The notes under the pieces: model-generated | Told to the model about the DNA's origin: nothing | Database searches by the model: none | The model's input: only the letters and a program-made list of their open reading frames with translations | NCBI RefSeq assembly: GCF_048544455.1 | Contig: NC_133534.1 | Location: 30,766,217-30,830,216, forward strand | From: Silene latifolia | Taxonomy: Eukaryota > Streptophyta > Magnoliopsida > Caryophyllales > Caryophyllaceae | Length of the DNA stretch: 64,000 nucleotides | Reading direction: 5' to 3' | Program-made: the position numbers and the translations under genes | Part shown: piece by piece, positions 11,099 through 23,062 of the stretch | Layout of the letters: each line of letters opens with the position of its first letter | Position numbering within the stretch: position 1 is the first letter of the stretch

Positions 11099-12331
11099 AT
11101 GACGATAAGGTGTTTGATGTGATGGCGATGGCGATGATGATGCTGCTTCTAGATTACAACGGCGGGAACAACCATGTTTTAGCTCCGATCTCCGCTTATC
11201 TTAGAACTGGTGAACTCATCTTTCTCATTTTTTTTGTGTTTGTCGCCGATTAGCGTTATTCTTATTATTATTATTGCTTTGATTATTACTGTTCTTATTT
11301 GGTGAAGGCCTTGGGGGTGGGATTTGTCATTGTTCTCATTCTTGTTCCTGATCTATGTCTTCATTTTTCTCTAATTTTCAAAGCATCAGATAATTTGGAG
11401 GTTGAGGTGTGTTTGTTGTATATATAAGGACTAAATCCACTTGTTTATTAACTTAATGTCTTAATTATTGGCTTCACTTTGGAGGAAAGTTATGTGAGTA
11501 TGTGACGTTCTCATTTTTCCGCTCCGCCTGCTACTGGTAACCTCCCTTGCACTTTTGATTCACATTTTAATTTTGCTGTTTTTCTTATGTTGCTTTTAGG
11601 TTTTCGAATTTGTGATTGTTGTTCTGTTTTTGGATTTGATGAAGTTCGAGTATGTTCTGGATTCTGGTTGAATGCTAAAACGTTTGACACATGTCTATCT
11701 CGTGATGCCTTAAAGGTAGTATCGGCGTCGATTGGAAGTCAATTGTTTCCAGATTGCGTTCGATGTTAGTTATACTCTATACCTGATTAAATTTCTTTCC
11801 TTGGTCCATTTGTAGATTTTTCCCTTGGGTCATTTAATTAATTCACATTTGCTCATCTTCATCCTCAGACGGCGATAACTTTCTCAAACTCAGGTATTTG
11901 GTGACTACTATTTCTCATCAATTTTTAGGTGTTTCTCTTTCATTTTGAGGTTTTTGCGCTATACTCACTACACTTTAGCCAAATAAACGATTATACAATT
12001 TCCCCTCATATTTCTCGATTCTCATTTTGCTGGTCAAGTTCACAAGGTCTTGACGCCTACTTCACGTCTTCACCTTCAAAAAACCTCGCCTCACTCCACC
12101 GCGCATCAATCGCAGCTTCATCTTCTTCAATTCCCATGTCATGTTGTTTATCATCTCTCTCTTTTTCATCTTTTCTTTAGGTTTGCTTTCAATTGTATAT
12201 TACTCTATTAGTACTAATCTGTTGTTCTATTTATATTTCTCTTTTTCACTTTTATGGGCTGCCAGCATTAGATTTTCTATTCAATTTGTTGCATTTTCCA
12301 ATATATAACCCTCTTTCATTCTCCTTTTACT
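11099..12331. other. Unassigned sequence between copia LTR and chromovirus fragment
   Basis: No element family or known protein was recognised. Just after the copia LTR, 11099-11206 could be read on the plus strand as a short open stretch (NDDKVFDVMAMAMMMLLLDY and on) ending near a GT, which might be a piece of a cellular exon. Long T-rich stretches and a TTATTATTATTA run at about 11261-11272 follow. Two other frames of 60-83 codons have no family resemblance. I would not call a gene. Confidence 0.4.
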
Positions 12332-13611
12332 TGTTAGCAATGTAAGTATGACACTACTGCAAGTCCTGGAAAGTTACAACCAATTCCTGTTCCTAACACT
12401 GTATGGACTGGGATTAGCATAGATTTCATAGAGGGGCTGCCTAAATCCATGGGAATGGACTCCATTTTGGTAGTGGTGGATAGGCTGAGTAAGTCGACTC
12501 ATTTCATACCACTCCAACACCCTTACACTGCCACTGAAGTAGCACAAGCTTACTTTGATCATGTTTACAAATTGCATGGGATGCCAGAGGAGAACATAAC
12601 AGACAGAGATTCGTTATTTTTGAGTAATTTCTGACAAGAGTTATTTTCCATTCATGGGGTTAATTTGCACCTCACCTCAGCCTACCACCCTCAGTCAGAT
12701 GGCCAAATTGAGGTGTTAAATAGATGCATAGAAAAATATCTCAAGTGTTTTTGCAGTGAGGCACCAACAGATTGGTGTAAATGGCTTCCCTCTGCAGAAT
12801 ACTGGTATAACACTACCTACCACATCTCACCAAAAGCGACCCCCTATGAGATCTTGTATGGCCATCCTCCACCACTGCACCTACCTTATATGTAGGGAGA
12901 TAGAAAATTTGATGCTATTGATAGGACCTTAGTGGCCAGGGAGGAGGCTTTGCAAAGCATTAAGCTTAACTTGGCAAGGGCTCAAAACAGAATGGATTAA
13001 CATGCTGATAAAAAGAGAAGTGATAGAGAGTTTAAGGTCGGGGATTGGGTGTTTCTAAAGCTACAGTCATACTGGCAATCCACTGTGGCCACCAGGAGCA
13101 ACCAAAAACTATCTAAAAGGTACTATGGTCCATATCAAATCATGCAGAGGATAGGAAAGGTGGCTTATAAGCTAGCCCTTCCCCCTGGCTCCAAAATACA
13201 TCCAACCTTTCACGTGTCCTTGCTCAAAAAGCATTATGGTCCTGAACCCATAGTCATTGATGAACCAGTAGATGCAAGAGAAGAACCAGAATTCATCTTG
13301 GCCAGAAAGTCAGTAAAAAGAGGCAGAGTGAATGTCACCAAGGTGCTTGTCAAATGGGCTAACTCAAGAATAGAAGATGCTACCTGGGAATACTTGTATG
13401 ATATTAAACAGAAGTTTTCTAATTTTGATCCTTGGGGACAAGGATCAATTCAAGGAGAGGGTATTGATGCAGTCCAGACTACTGTAGTGGCCCATGCAAC
13501 CTGTGATGACCACAACTACCATTCATCCAAATTACCAGCAACGCATTTGGAGGTACGTGAGGAGGAGATATGTTGTCCCATTCAGAAGAGGCTACCTATT
13601 ACAACCAAATA
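12332..13611 (+). pseudogene. Chromovirus integrase + chromodomain (broken)
   Basis: Conceptual translation gives the C-terminal part of a Ty3/gypsy chromovirus polyprotein. Zinc-finger end (QCKYDTTASPG) comes first, then the integrase core with all three acidic residues visible: D in SIDFIEGLP, D in ITDRDS, E in DGQIEVLNRC. Next are GDWVFLKLQ and YYGPYQI of the C-terminal domain, and a chromodomain (VLVKWANSRIEDATWEYLYD) ending in FDPWGQGSIQGEG. Chromodomains of this kind direct integration towards modified chromatin. Stop codons near 12335, 12632, 12893 and 12998 break it. Protease, RT and RNase H are absent, so the fragment is 5'-truncated. The tail resembles Reina/Galadriel-type chromoviruses, an assignment I hold loosely. 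Confidence 0.85.
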
Positions 13612-13946
13612 GGAGGAATTCTATGCAGTCAAGTCCTTATCTTTTATTAGCCGTTATTGTACTCGGCCATGAGCTATCACTTTTTCTAGCAGTATCCTAG
13701 GACCTACTATAAGTAGCCATCTAATAAGCTAGAAAGGACCATCCTAAATTTAGCTAAGAAAAGGTGTACTGAGTAATGCATTCTCAAGTGTTTGTCACTG
13801 CAGAATCATTAATGTAATAGCCTATCAAATTTCCTTAATTGAACATCTATTCTTCTATCCTCTTTTACTGCAATCCTCAGCTTTATTTCCAGTTTTTCAT
13901 TCTTTCTTACATCTTTTTTGCAGATTCATTACTACTTGCAAGTTTT
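13558..13946 (+). mobile_element. Possible 3' LTR start of the chromovirus fragment
   Basis: GAGGAGGAGATA followed by TGTTGTCCCATTC near 13571 looks like a polypurine tract and LTR start overlapping the end of the coding frame. The right end is not clear; I see no matching 5' LTR or target duplication. Confidence 0.35.
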
Positions 13947-14155
13947 ATTTATAGTTATATAATTTAACTAGCAGAATAATTGATAAATTAATTAATAAAA
14001 GAATCGAGTTCAATTTTTAATTCTTGAACCAGCTAATAACACTATTGTGTGTTTTGGACTTTTGGCATTTTAAATTTATCCGTATTTGTTGTTTTGGACT
14101 TGGAAACGGTTTGTAAAAATTAAATCTATATAATATGTTTTACCCATATATATTA

Positions 14156-14362
14156 CTTCCTCCGTTTCGGTCAATAGTTATCTATTATTTTTGGCACAAA
14201 TATTAAGGAAAATAACACGGGTGAATTTGGACCACACAAATCACTTAACCCCACATAAACTTGGGAATGGCCCACAAAAGGTTACCAAAAGTGGAAATAG
14301 ATAACTATTCATTGATAAAACCAAATATAGAAATAGATAACTATTGATCGGGACGGAGGGAG
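14156..14362. mobile_element. Stowaway-like MITE (207 bp)
   Basis: Ends CTTCCTCCGTTTCGGTCAAT and, inverted at the right, CTCCCTCCGTCCCGATCAAT, flanked by TA on both sides. Terminal inverted repeats extend into an ATAGTTATCTATT block. Size, ends and TA duplication fit the Tc1/mariner-derived Stowaway group. Confidence 0.85.
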
Positions 14363-14469
14363 TACCATCGCTGATTTAAGTATTCAAATATTCTAATGTA
14401 ACCATACCGTAGAAATTATGGGTATTTGTACGAAGAACAAACTTAGTGGCTAGCCCCAAATGACGCTAT

Positions 14470-15710
14470 TTTTTTTTTGCGAAAGAGGGACGGTAAATTA
14501 AAAATCAAAATCCAAGTTTGGGGAGTATATTAGGGGGCGGGTTCGAGGACAAAGTTACAGTATCCGAGTCAATATTACAAAGAGATTTAACAAAATTTGG
14601 CGCAAAATGCCAAAAAAAGCTTGCATCACAAGATGACCGGTCCTAGAGAGAATCAACTACTAAGTTGGTTAATCTTCTTTCGAATAGGATCTGCAAAAAT
14701 GGTGAGGCTCTTAGGTGTTCCCTGCACTCCATAATAATATTAGTAAGGGGGCACAAAGGTGAAATGTTAGAATAGATAAGAGGCACAACCACTTTGCAGT
14801 CCGAACTAATGATACAAGTATCCTTGGACTTAATCGCGTACTTAATTCCTTCCCTAATGACAAATAACTGACACGCTAAAGGCTTTGGAGCGAGGCACCG
14901 AATCGTCCACTCATAAGCCCACCAGCCAGTCCAATCTCTCACAATACCCCCAATTCTATACACGAGAGAGGTAGAGCAAAAAGACACATCAACGTTAATT
15001 TTAAAGCAAGGATCAGGGAGAGGGAACCAGGGGCCACATGAAGGGTTAAATGGTGGATCAGGGGTAAGTGAGGTAAGACCCATAGTGGACCAATGTTGGT
15101 TTGAGGTCTAGTTTAAGGCAAGGTGGTAGGCACGTTCAACCCAAGGTTTAAGAGGGAGGGGGTGGAGGCACTAAACAGACGCTCATTGCGTCTGACCCAA
15201 AGGTGCCAGAGGATGAAGGAATAAAGGGTGGGCCAATTAGTCTGAGTGGAACATAGGTTATTGTTAAGCTACTCCTGAAGATTCAAAACAAAAAAGTCAG
15301 AGGAGGTGGTGAGGGAGTTCCAGATTGTATGCTAGAAAGTACAATTACGGAGAATGTGAAGAGAATTTTCATGATGAAGGGGGCAAATGTCGCAAGAAGG
15401 GGTGTTGGAAATCGTTCTGGTGAAAAGAGTAGAACGATGAGAGAGCTTCTCCCACTAAACGATCCATAAGAAGACACGAATCCTGGTTTGGGTCGGGATT
15501 TTCCAAATCCAGCGAAGGTCAATAGGAGGGTACCCAGGATGAGCATCAAAGGTGTTATCAAGGATACTGCTATACGCAAGAGGGAGGGAGAAGGATTTGC
15601 TGGTGGTGAATGTAGAAGAAGTAAGGTCCGACCTAGGAGATGAGGGGAGTGGGGTAGACAGGATCGTGTTAATAATATTAGTTGTAAGAAGGTAATCAAG
15701 ATGCTATTTA
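14470..15710 (-). mobile_element. 5'-truncated LINE, 3' end (zf-RVT + RNase H)
   Basis: Minus-strand remnant of a plant LINE. The right half encodes, across frame changes, a zf-RVT segment (WIWKIPTQTRIRVFLW, then CDICPLHHENSLHILRNC). The left half (15083-14643) is an open 146-codon frame with an RNase H fold of the RVT_3 type (FKINVDVSF, GGIVRDW, ISSDCKVVVPL). A T run at about 14470-14479 on the plus strand is the likely poly(A) tail. Endonuclease and RT are missing, as expected from incomplete target-primed reverse transcription. It is a different, more decayed copy than the LINE at 35640-51409. Confidence 0.8.
14643..15083 (-). pseudogene. LINE RNase H (RVT_3) domain remnant
   Basis: This open frame of 146 codons carries the RVT_3 pattern: PCFKINVDVSF for the first acidic strand, then GGIVRDWTGWWAYEW, and IISSDCKVVVPLI for the later Asp-containing strand. 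In a live LINE this domain removes the RNA strand of the RNA/DNA hybrid. It is separated by frameshifts from the zf-RVT part upstream, and there is no RT, so it cannot act. Residue SSDC keeps the expected acid, while the expected acidic residue between the two blocks is not obvious. Confidence 0.75.
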
Positions 15711-16069
15711 AAACTAGAAAATTAACAGTTTCGATCTATGACCATACTCGATATACAAAACAAGTAGATGTAATGACACCTGCAATTTTACCTTAATACG
15801 TAACTTATTAAATCGCTAATTTGATAATATTCACTTTTATTTTTTGATAAATTATTTTAAATCCCCATTTTAATAATATTTGCCTTTCTTTTAACGAGAA
15901 ATCACATGTATAATATATGGGCTAAAACCGTTCTAAATTGGCTCTAATAGATGATAAAATTAGATTCAACGCAAGGAACCCGACTAATTAAGTTACAAGT
16001 CAAGTCTAGAGATTTGTATCAATTTTTTAGGTTTAGTTTTTGTAATACCCGCCCTGTTTAGGGACCCGT
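15711..16069. other. AT-rich flank and short gypsy LTR fragment
   Basis: Bases 15711-16040 are AT-rich without recognised content. From 16041 the sequence TGTAATACCCGCCCTGTTTA looks like the start of a gypsy LTR. It is cut at 16069 by the Athila-like insertion and resumes at 23068 (TGACCGACCTATTGACC). Confidence 0.4.
16065..16069. repeat. Left target-site duplication CCCGT
   Basis: CCCGT precedes the left LTR and recurs at 23063-23067 after the right LTR, marking the ends of the 16070-23062 element. Confidence 0.85.
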
Positions 16070-17752
16070 TGTTCAGTTATAAATTACCGCAAGTGAACGG
16101 TGTCCATTGTAGCACTTACGGGTCGATCTCAGGGAAGTGAAGATTGAGTACTAGTCGATTTAAGATTTGATTTATCTACGTCGGAATAATATTTCTGTAT
16201 GTGCCAGAATAAAAATAAGATATAATAACTAGATAATGAGATTAATTCAATAATAAAAAGCTCTAGGACAACGGTATCACCATTAGCATAGATTGATCAA
16301 CATAGACTATTGAAAGGAATAACATATTCAATTGCGTACTTAGGTGAGACTAATCTTCTGGTTGTAACTCTGAAAAGTAAAACCAATACTTGTTATTCTC
16401 TCTCGAGATATAATAAGCTTTCCTATAGTGAAATAATCCTATTTTTATGGGACTTATGCCACATATAAGAGCTTTAAGAACCAAAATTAAAATGTCTCAA
16501 CTACCATTCTCATCATTCTCATAGGAGAGGTTTAATTTTGACTCGGGCTCTCTAAGTGGAAATTCAACTCGCATTGCAATTTCAACTGAGTAATAATTAA
16601 TTATATTTAAATAATAATATATATGCTAACTCCAAAAGACTAAACTCAACTCTCATTGTAGTATTACTCAAGAGCTACGTATATGGATTATGACCAATAA
16701 ATTAATACTTTAACACAACCCTATCAAACCTATGTACAACCATTAAATAATGTTAAGAAAAATTATAACGTTGACCAATCCATATTAAGGCTCCATCGAG
16801 CCCTAGATAAAAGACTACTCACGATCCATAATTATAACTACAATGACAATTTTAATAATAGAAGATACCATATTTAAATAAATAAATAAAACAAATATAA
16901 AAGAGATAAATAAGGGAGATTAATATAGTATTAACTACGACAATAACAAGTTCAGAACTGTGAGCTTGTCGTCAAATAATAGATTGAAAGTGTAAAAATA
17001 TGAATAAGATATTTGATGTGAATAATGAGAGAATAAATAGAATTTAATATGAAACTAATTATTTTATTGCTTATTGTCTATGTTCTTCCCCTTTCTCTAC
17101 TACATCACATCCTTTATATAGATGACCAAGTAACAATTCAAATTAAAGATACATGTACGTTTTAGAGGAAGAATAAATATAAAAACAATACGTGTAATTT
17201 ATATCCTTCGATTTGTGTTCTTTGTGCATGAATGCTATTCAAAAGGATTGATGTTTCATGAATTAAAGAATTAAATTTGAGAATTTCATGCTGTAATTAT
17301 CAGAATAACTCTTCACCAATGTAAATGTTAGCATGCGTTTTCCTCGTAAAAATCCTTCAATGTTTCATCATCAAATTGAATGATTCATGACTTGATGTTC
17401 AATGCACTAACTTTTACGGATATGCTTCTTTATTTCATCATTTATAAAATGATGGCCTTGTCAACAATTTATTCTGTAGTGCATTCTATTTTATTTTGTA
17501 CGACTTTGTCTTTATTTTGTGGACTTGGAGAGCTTGAAGTCCTTATTTATTTTGTCGTGTTTTATTCATCGCCTTACTTAGTTGTAAAGCTAATATCATC
17601 ATCAAAATAGCTCCTTCCTATAAATGATTATATAAATCGCAGTAAGATATTCTAGAAAGGAATTTATTATTAAAATGAAATATAATGATGAAAATCTAAT
17701 TAAAACTATGTGAAATAAGTATATAAAAATATAGTAAATTATAAGCTTAACA
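16070..17752 (-). mobile_element. 3' LTR of the Athila-like element
   Basis: Begins TGTTCAGTTATAAATT and ends ATAAGCTTAACA on the plus strand, 1683 bp. It is the uninterrupted copy and gives the empty sites for the insertions in the other LTR. Confidence 0.9.
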
Positions 17753-17772
17753 AATTCCCCCAGGCTAGACCT
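17753..17772 (-). other. Polypurine tract of the Athila-like element
   Basis: On the minus strand GGTCTAGCCTGGGGGAATT directly precedes the LTR start. About 25 bp further upstream on that strand is GAGGACGAGTAAA, the usual Athila-type lead-in. Confidence 0.8.
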
Positions 17773-18423
17773 TTACTCGTCCTCGAGTAAACTCCAGAGG
17801 CATAAATAACTAATACGCAACAAAAAGTCGAATATGGCAAAAGTCAAGGGATATAACAATAATTCAATCAAGGCTTTCGAAAAGAAATTAAACATAAGGT
17901 CAAAATCATTTTAATTTCGAAATAGAGTTTAAGATCACAAATTAGCTCGCAAGAACAATCACCCTAACAAATCCAACAAAATATTATGTAATGTGCCCAA
18001 GTGAGCTTTCAATCTTACCACCAACCATCTAGACAAGTGACAAACCAGTGGACCCTCACTTTATGGAATGTAAACGCCAAAAATCACTACTCTTATGTGT
18101 CCAAGTTATAAGGACATGGGTCAAACATATAAAACTAAGCCTAAACTTGCCGACTACTACATGTCAAGAGGACTTTTATGGATTGTAACGGGGCTAGGGG
18201 TTAAAGGTGTGGATTATTCTGGGAATGTGGTGCTAAGAGTAAGAGTTGGCGAAGAACTTGTCAAATCTCGGCCAAAAATAAGGATACAAAAACTTCCAAC
18301 AACTACTCTTCGTATGAAATATAGAACAAACACCAATTTTATTACCAAATTCCATGATTTACAACATTAACTTTCAGAAATAGTAAAACTCGAACCCTAT
18401 TTATTAACAACTACAACTCTAAC

Positions 18424-18520
18424 CTTTTTTCTTTTCTTTTCAGAATTTTCTTTTTCTTTTTTTTTTTCATTTACTTTGGTCTTCTTCGATTTTTTTTTCT
18501 TTTTTTTTTTTCAAACAACC
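18424..18520 (-). repeat. Pyrimidine (sense purine) tract
   Basis: A T/C-rich run, A/G-rich on the element's sense strand, lies about 670 bp upstream of the polypurine tract. The same kind of tract at a similar distance occurs in the elements at 34372-34560 and 57240-57372. Confidence 0.7.
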
Positions 18521-19588
18521 ATCAACCTATTTCATATATCAATGTTCACCAAATTACCATCAGTTACTCCTCTATGCTTCGCTTGTATCATACCACTAAT
18601 CAAACCGAGAAAACACAATTCACTAACCTTTACTAGTGTAGGATAATGTACGGAAACGGCTTGTAATTTTGGTTAGCCAAGGAATAAGGCTAAAGGCTCA
18701 AAGGGGTTGTAAATAGGAAATATTAAATTCGCGACGACTTTTTGGCTCATGTAGTTTATAAACAAATGAATGCCTCTATCATTCATACAATCCTAATGGC
18801 AAGTACTAATCCTAAACCACTCAAGAAAGAATTAGATTGGCATGGATGTCCCAATATTATTTGGCTATGTGATCTCACGGCTTTTGGTTACATGGTTATA
18901 TTGTCACAAGTCTAGTGAAACCATCTTACTACTTTCGGTGTCACAAGGAAAACACAAAGCAAAAAAAAAACTCTATCTGACTTTCAAGAGCGAAGCTGTC
19001 TTGCTTACCTCATGTGATCAAAAATGTAAAATCATTGTAAATTTGAAGATAATAACTTTATCAAATTAAGCTCAACATCCACAAGACTAGCCACAAATCA
19101 ATTGCATTTGCTTTTTTTTTTTATTATTATGAATTTTGTTTTTTGTGTTTTTATGAAATGTAAACCAAACAAATGTAAGCTAATTTAAAAACGTAATCCA
19201 TACAATTACCCTTTCCCATGCTTAAACCAAGCATTGTCCTCAATGTATGAAATTAAAGGACATCAAATGATTAGGGAAAGGAAACGAGCTCACCAGGCAT
19301 TGTCGCATGAAATTTGGGCACGAGCGTGACATGTACAATTTATGATTAGTTATTTTTATTTATAATTTTTTTTGGTGAAAATAAAGATCCATGGGTTGCC
19401 TCCCAAGAAGCGTTTGTTTTAAATCTTTAGCTTGACGCCTTTCACTATTTTCATTTGGGATCATCTCCAATGGAAGAAGCATTTAATGATCGTAAGAGTC
19501 GATCATAAGCCTGCGAACACTCTTCAGAACCATGTAAGTAGCAACATTTAAAATTGTAGACAAATAAAATCATGGATAAAAGCTGTTG

Positions 19589-20421
19589 TTACTTATCATA
19601 CTTCCGTGAAGAACTCTCATCAAGGATAAATATGTTAATCCACTCCTTAGTCATTAGTTGTTCCCCAAAGTAAGTTTCATATGACCCAAAAGAGTCATCA
19701 TTATCCATGATATTACAAAACATCACCTGACAATGATCATTTATCGTTTTACATGGGTTTGGTGGCCTACATTTATAAGTACCTAAATGGCCAAAGAGGA
19801 AATGCGATGAAGATTCGTCAAACTCCCCAGACGGTCGTAGGAATAGGAAAGTGGTAGTCAACTTAAACATGTAGAGGGATAAAGGAGAGGAAAATATGGG
19901 ACTAAATCAAGAAGCTTTGAAGCGATAGATGTATAAAGGGGGGCATCGCTAGAAATGCCCTTAGTAGAATTGCTTATACTATCTTCCTTAGTTGAGCAAT
20001 CACCACCCTCTTCCTCTTCTCAAATAATATCAATAATCTCCATAGGTGATATGGCAACAATTTTACTCATAACTTTATCATCCTCGTCATTACCATCCAA
20101 GACCTCAAAATCTTCATTGGTTTTTACATTAGAGCTTATCTTACTAACCACTGAAAACGAGAAATTAGGGTGGTGACTTTCACGTTCTAACCAGTTGAAA
20201 AGGTCATAAGCCTCGTCAATTGATTTGGAAGATAGATCGCTATCACATAAAGAGTTAAACAAATATATAACTTGACTATTTACACAATTCTCAATTGTTA
20301 GACGCTACTCTTCATCGCTAAAGTCGTGACCTTCCATAGAGTCAAGGAATTGTTTAAGTGTATCAAGATAAGCCCAAAATTTCTCATCTTCATATTGTGG
20401 AAACCCGAGATAGAACAACAT
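19589..20421 (-). pseudogene. Gag-like remnant of the Athila-like element
   Basis: Minus-strand frame beginning MLFYLGFPQYEDEKFWAYLD, just downstream of the primer-binding site. It continues through ENCVNSQVIYLFNSLC and LSSKSIDEAYDLFNWLE, which resembles gag segments of plant non-autonomous Athila-type elements (a pattern with K-S-x-D-E-A-x-x-x-x-x-W-L). In-frame stops near 20305 and 20020 and a frame change near 19870 break it. The last part (MFKLTTTFLFLRPSGEFDES) has no family I know. In a working element gag would build the particle. The call rests on position and a short motif. Confidence 0.5.
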
Positions 20422-20484
20422 GTGAAAATGGGGAAAAACGTAGTCTAAACTAATCTAAAATAAACTAATATCAACCGTTACTTT

Positions 20485-20503
20485 CCCCGGCAATGGCGCC
20501 AAA
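20485..20503 (-). other. Primer-binding site (Athila type)
   Basis: Minus strand reads TTTGGCGCCATTGCCGGGG, right after the 5' LTR. It is the conserved Athila primer-binding site, commonly assigned to a tRNA-Asp. The element at 53017 has the related TTTTGGCGCCGTTGGCGGGG. Confidence 0.85.
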
Positions 20504-21046
20504 AACTTGTTCAGTTATAAATTGCCGCAAGTGAACAGTGTATGTCGTAGCACTTACGGGTCGATCTCAGGGAAGTGAAGGTTGAATACTATTCGATTTA
20601 AGATTTGATTTATCTACGTCGGAATAATATTTGTGTATGTGCGAGGTATGACAGAATAAAAATAAGATATATATAATAACAAGATAAAGAGATTAATTCA
20701 ATAATAAAAAGCTCTAGGACAACGGTATCACCATTAACAAAGATTGATCAACATAGACTATTGAAAAGAACAACATATTCAATTGTCTACTTAGGTGAGA
20801 CTAATCTTCTGGTTTTAACTCTAAAAAGTAAAACCAATACTTGTTATTCTCTCTCGAGATATAATAAGTCTTCCTATAGTGAAATAATCCTATTCTCATG
20901 GGACTTATGCCACATATAAGAGCTTTAAGGACCAAAATTAAAATGTCTCAACTACCATTCTCACCATTCTCATAGGAGAGTTTTAATTTTGACTCGGGTT
21001 CTCTAAGTGGAAATTCAACTTGCATTACAATTTCAACTGAGTAATA

Positions 21047-21137
21047 CTTCCTCCATTCTCATATGATGTACCCATTTTATTAAAATACTCCACTCATATA
21101 TTCAACAAATGGGTACATCATATAAAAACGGAGGAAG
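21047..21137. mobile_element. Stowaway-like MITE (91 bp)
   Basis: CTTCCTCCATTCTCATATGA at the left is mirrored at the right by CTTCCTCCGTTTTTATATGA on the opposite strand, both continuing TGTACCCATTT. Flanked by TA. The other LTR shows the empty site, so insertion followed the retrotransposon. Confidence 0.9.
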
Positions 21138-21748
21138 TAGTTAGTTATATTTAAATCATAATATATATGCTAACTCCAAAAGACTAAACTCAACTCTCAT
21201 TGTATTATTAATTAAGAGCTATGTATATGGATTATGACCAATAAATTAATACTTTAACACAACCCTATCAAACCTATGTACAACCATTAAATAATGTTAA
21301 GAAAAAATATAGCGTTGACCAATCCATATTAAGGCTCCATCGAGCTCTAGATAAAAGACTACTCACGATCCATAATTGTAACTACAATAATAATTTTAAT
21401 AATAGAAGATACCATATTTAAATAAATAAATAAAACAAATATAAAAGAGATAAATAAGGGAGATTAATATAGTATTAACTACGACAATAACAAGTTCAGA
21501 ACTTTGAGCTTGTCGTCAACTAATAGCATGAAAGTGTAAAAATATGAATAAGATAATTGATGTGAATAATGAGAGAATAAATAGAATTTAATATGAAACT
21601 AATTATTTTATTTCTTATTGTCTGTGTTCTTCCTTGTCTCTATACTACATCACATCCTTTATATAGATGCCCAAGTAACAATTCAAATTAAAGATACATG
21701 TACGATTTAAAGCAAGAATAAATATAAAAACATTACATGTAATTTATA

Positions 21749-22505
21749 GGGCGTAGACTTTCGCAGTACACATTTTACTCATCGCAGTACACTGTTGACA
21801 ATTATACCCTTTTCATTTACCCTCTCCATTTTCCCTCTCTAATCTCTCTAATCTATTCTCTCTAATTTGATACCCCCATTCTCCTCTAATTTCATTCCGA
21901 TTATTGTTGTCGATGATTCATTACTGCGTTGGTGTAATTAGGGAGTTTATTAATGCGTTTGTAATTGTTGTACCACGGAGTTGTACTGTGTACATTACTA
22001 ACTATGCTGACTACTTTTTCTAAATGTAGTATAATAATAGTTGGTGATTACTAAGTAAATGCAATTAGGCTAATTAATTATGTACTACTCTTCTATTCCG
22101 TATTTTCGGCCAACCAAACCAACATCACCACCACCACCACCACCACCGATTACTTGCACCGGATTTATGTCGCCCACGATACCACACTAATTAACAATAA
22201 TCAATTTGAATATAAACGCTAATTAAAAAAGATATAGTATAAAACTATAACAAAGAGTCCATTTAATTATTAGTAATGAATTAGTGAATCAAATACTTGT
22301 TCTATACTCGAATAATCATTCATAATTGCATAATTTCAAAGAGATTGAAGGAAGGAAATGATTTTAACAATAGTGAGAAGGTAGTATAGAGAGAAGCTGG
22401 TAGAGAGAATTAAAATTGATGTTTTTTAATCAAGGTTAGAAAATGGAAATTTTAGTGTAAAATGTACTATAATGAGTAAAATGTGTACTGCGAAAATAAA
22501 GTTCA
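21749..22505. mobile_element. Non-autonomous DNA transposon, hAT-like (757 bp)
   Basis: The ends share TTTCGCAGTACACATTTTAC in inverted orientation, slightly inside the termini. The 8-bp sequence AATTTATA occurs at 21741-21748 and 22506-22513 but once in the other LTR (near 17200), proving an insertion with an 8-bp duplication, typical of hAT. No transposase is encoded. A (CCA)n run sits at about 22123-22147. Confidence 0.8.
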
Positions 22506-23062
22506 AATTTATATCCTTCGATTTGTGCTCTTTGTGAATGAATGCTATTCAAAAGGATGGATGTTTCATGAATTAAACAGTTAAATTTGAGAGTTTCACG
22601 TTGTAATTATCAGAATAACTCTTCACCCATGTAAATGTTAGCATACGTTTTCCTCGTAAAAACCCTTCAATGTTTCATCATCAAATTGAATGCTTCAAGA
22701 CTTGATGTTCAATCCACCAACTTCTACGAATATGCTTCTTTATTTCATCATTTGTAAAATGATGGCCTTGTCAAAAATTTATTCCGTAGTGACATTCTAT
22801 TTTATTTTGTACGACTTTGTCTTTATTTTTTGGACTTGGAGAGCTTGAAGTCCTTATTTATTTTGTTGTCTTTTATTCATCGCCTTACTTAGTTGTTAAG
22901 CTAATTTCAGCATCAAAATAGCTCCTTCCTACAAATAATTATATAAATCGCAGTAAGATGTTCTAGGAAGGAATTTATTATTAAAATGAAATATAATTCT
23001 GAAAATCTAACTAAAACTATGAGAAATAAGTATATAAAATATAGTAAATTATACGCTTAATA

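Larger units (their letters stand above)
16070..23062 (-). mobile_element. Complete old Athila-like LTR element (non-autonomous)
   Basis: LTRs lie at 16070-17752 and 20508-23062 with a CCCGT target duplication. The primer-binding site TGGCGCCATTGCCGGGG (minus strand, 20485-20501) and the polypurine tract just right of 17752 show it runs on the minus strand. The interior is only about 2.75 kb and codes for nothing but a broken gag-like stretch, so the element depended on another for RT and integrase. The two LTRs differ at many sites and the right one carries two later insertions, which makes it old. Confidence 0.9.
20508..23062 (-). mobile_element. 5' LTR of the Athila-like element, with two insertions
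   Basis: Same sequence as 16070-17752 but 2555 bp, because it carries a 91-bp Stowaway and a 757-bp hAT-like element. Removing these and their duplications leaves about 1.7 kb. The terminal CA has mutated to TA. Confidence 0.9.
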
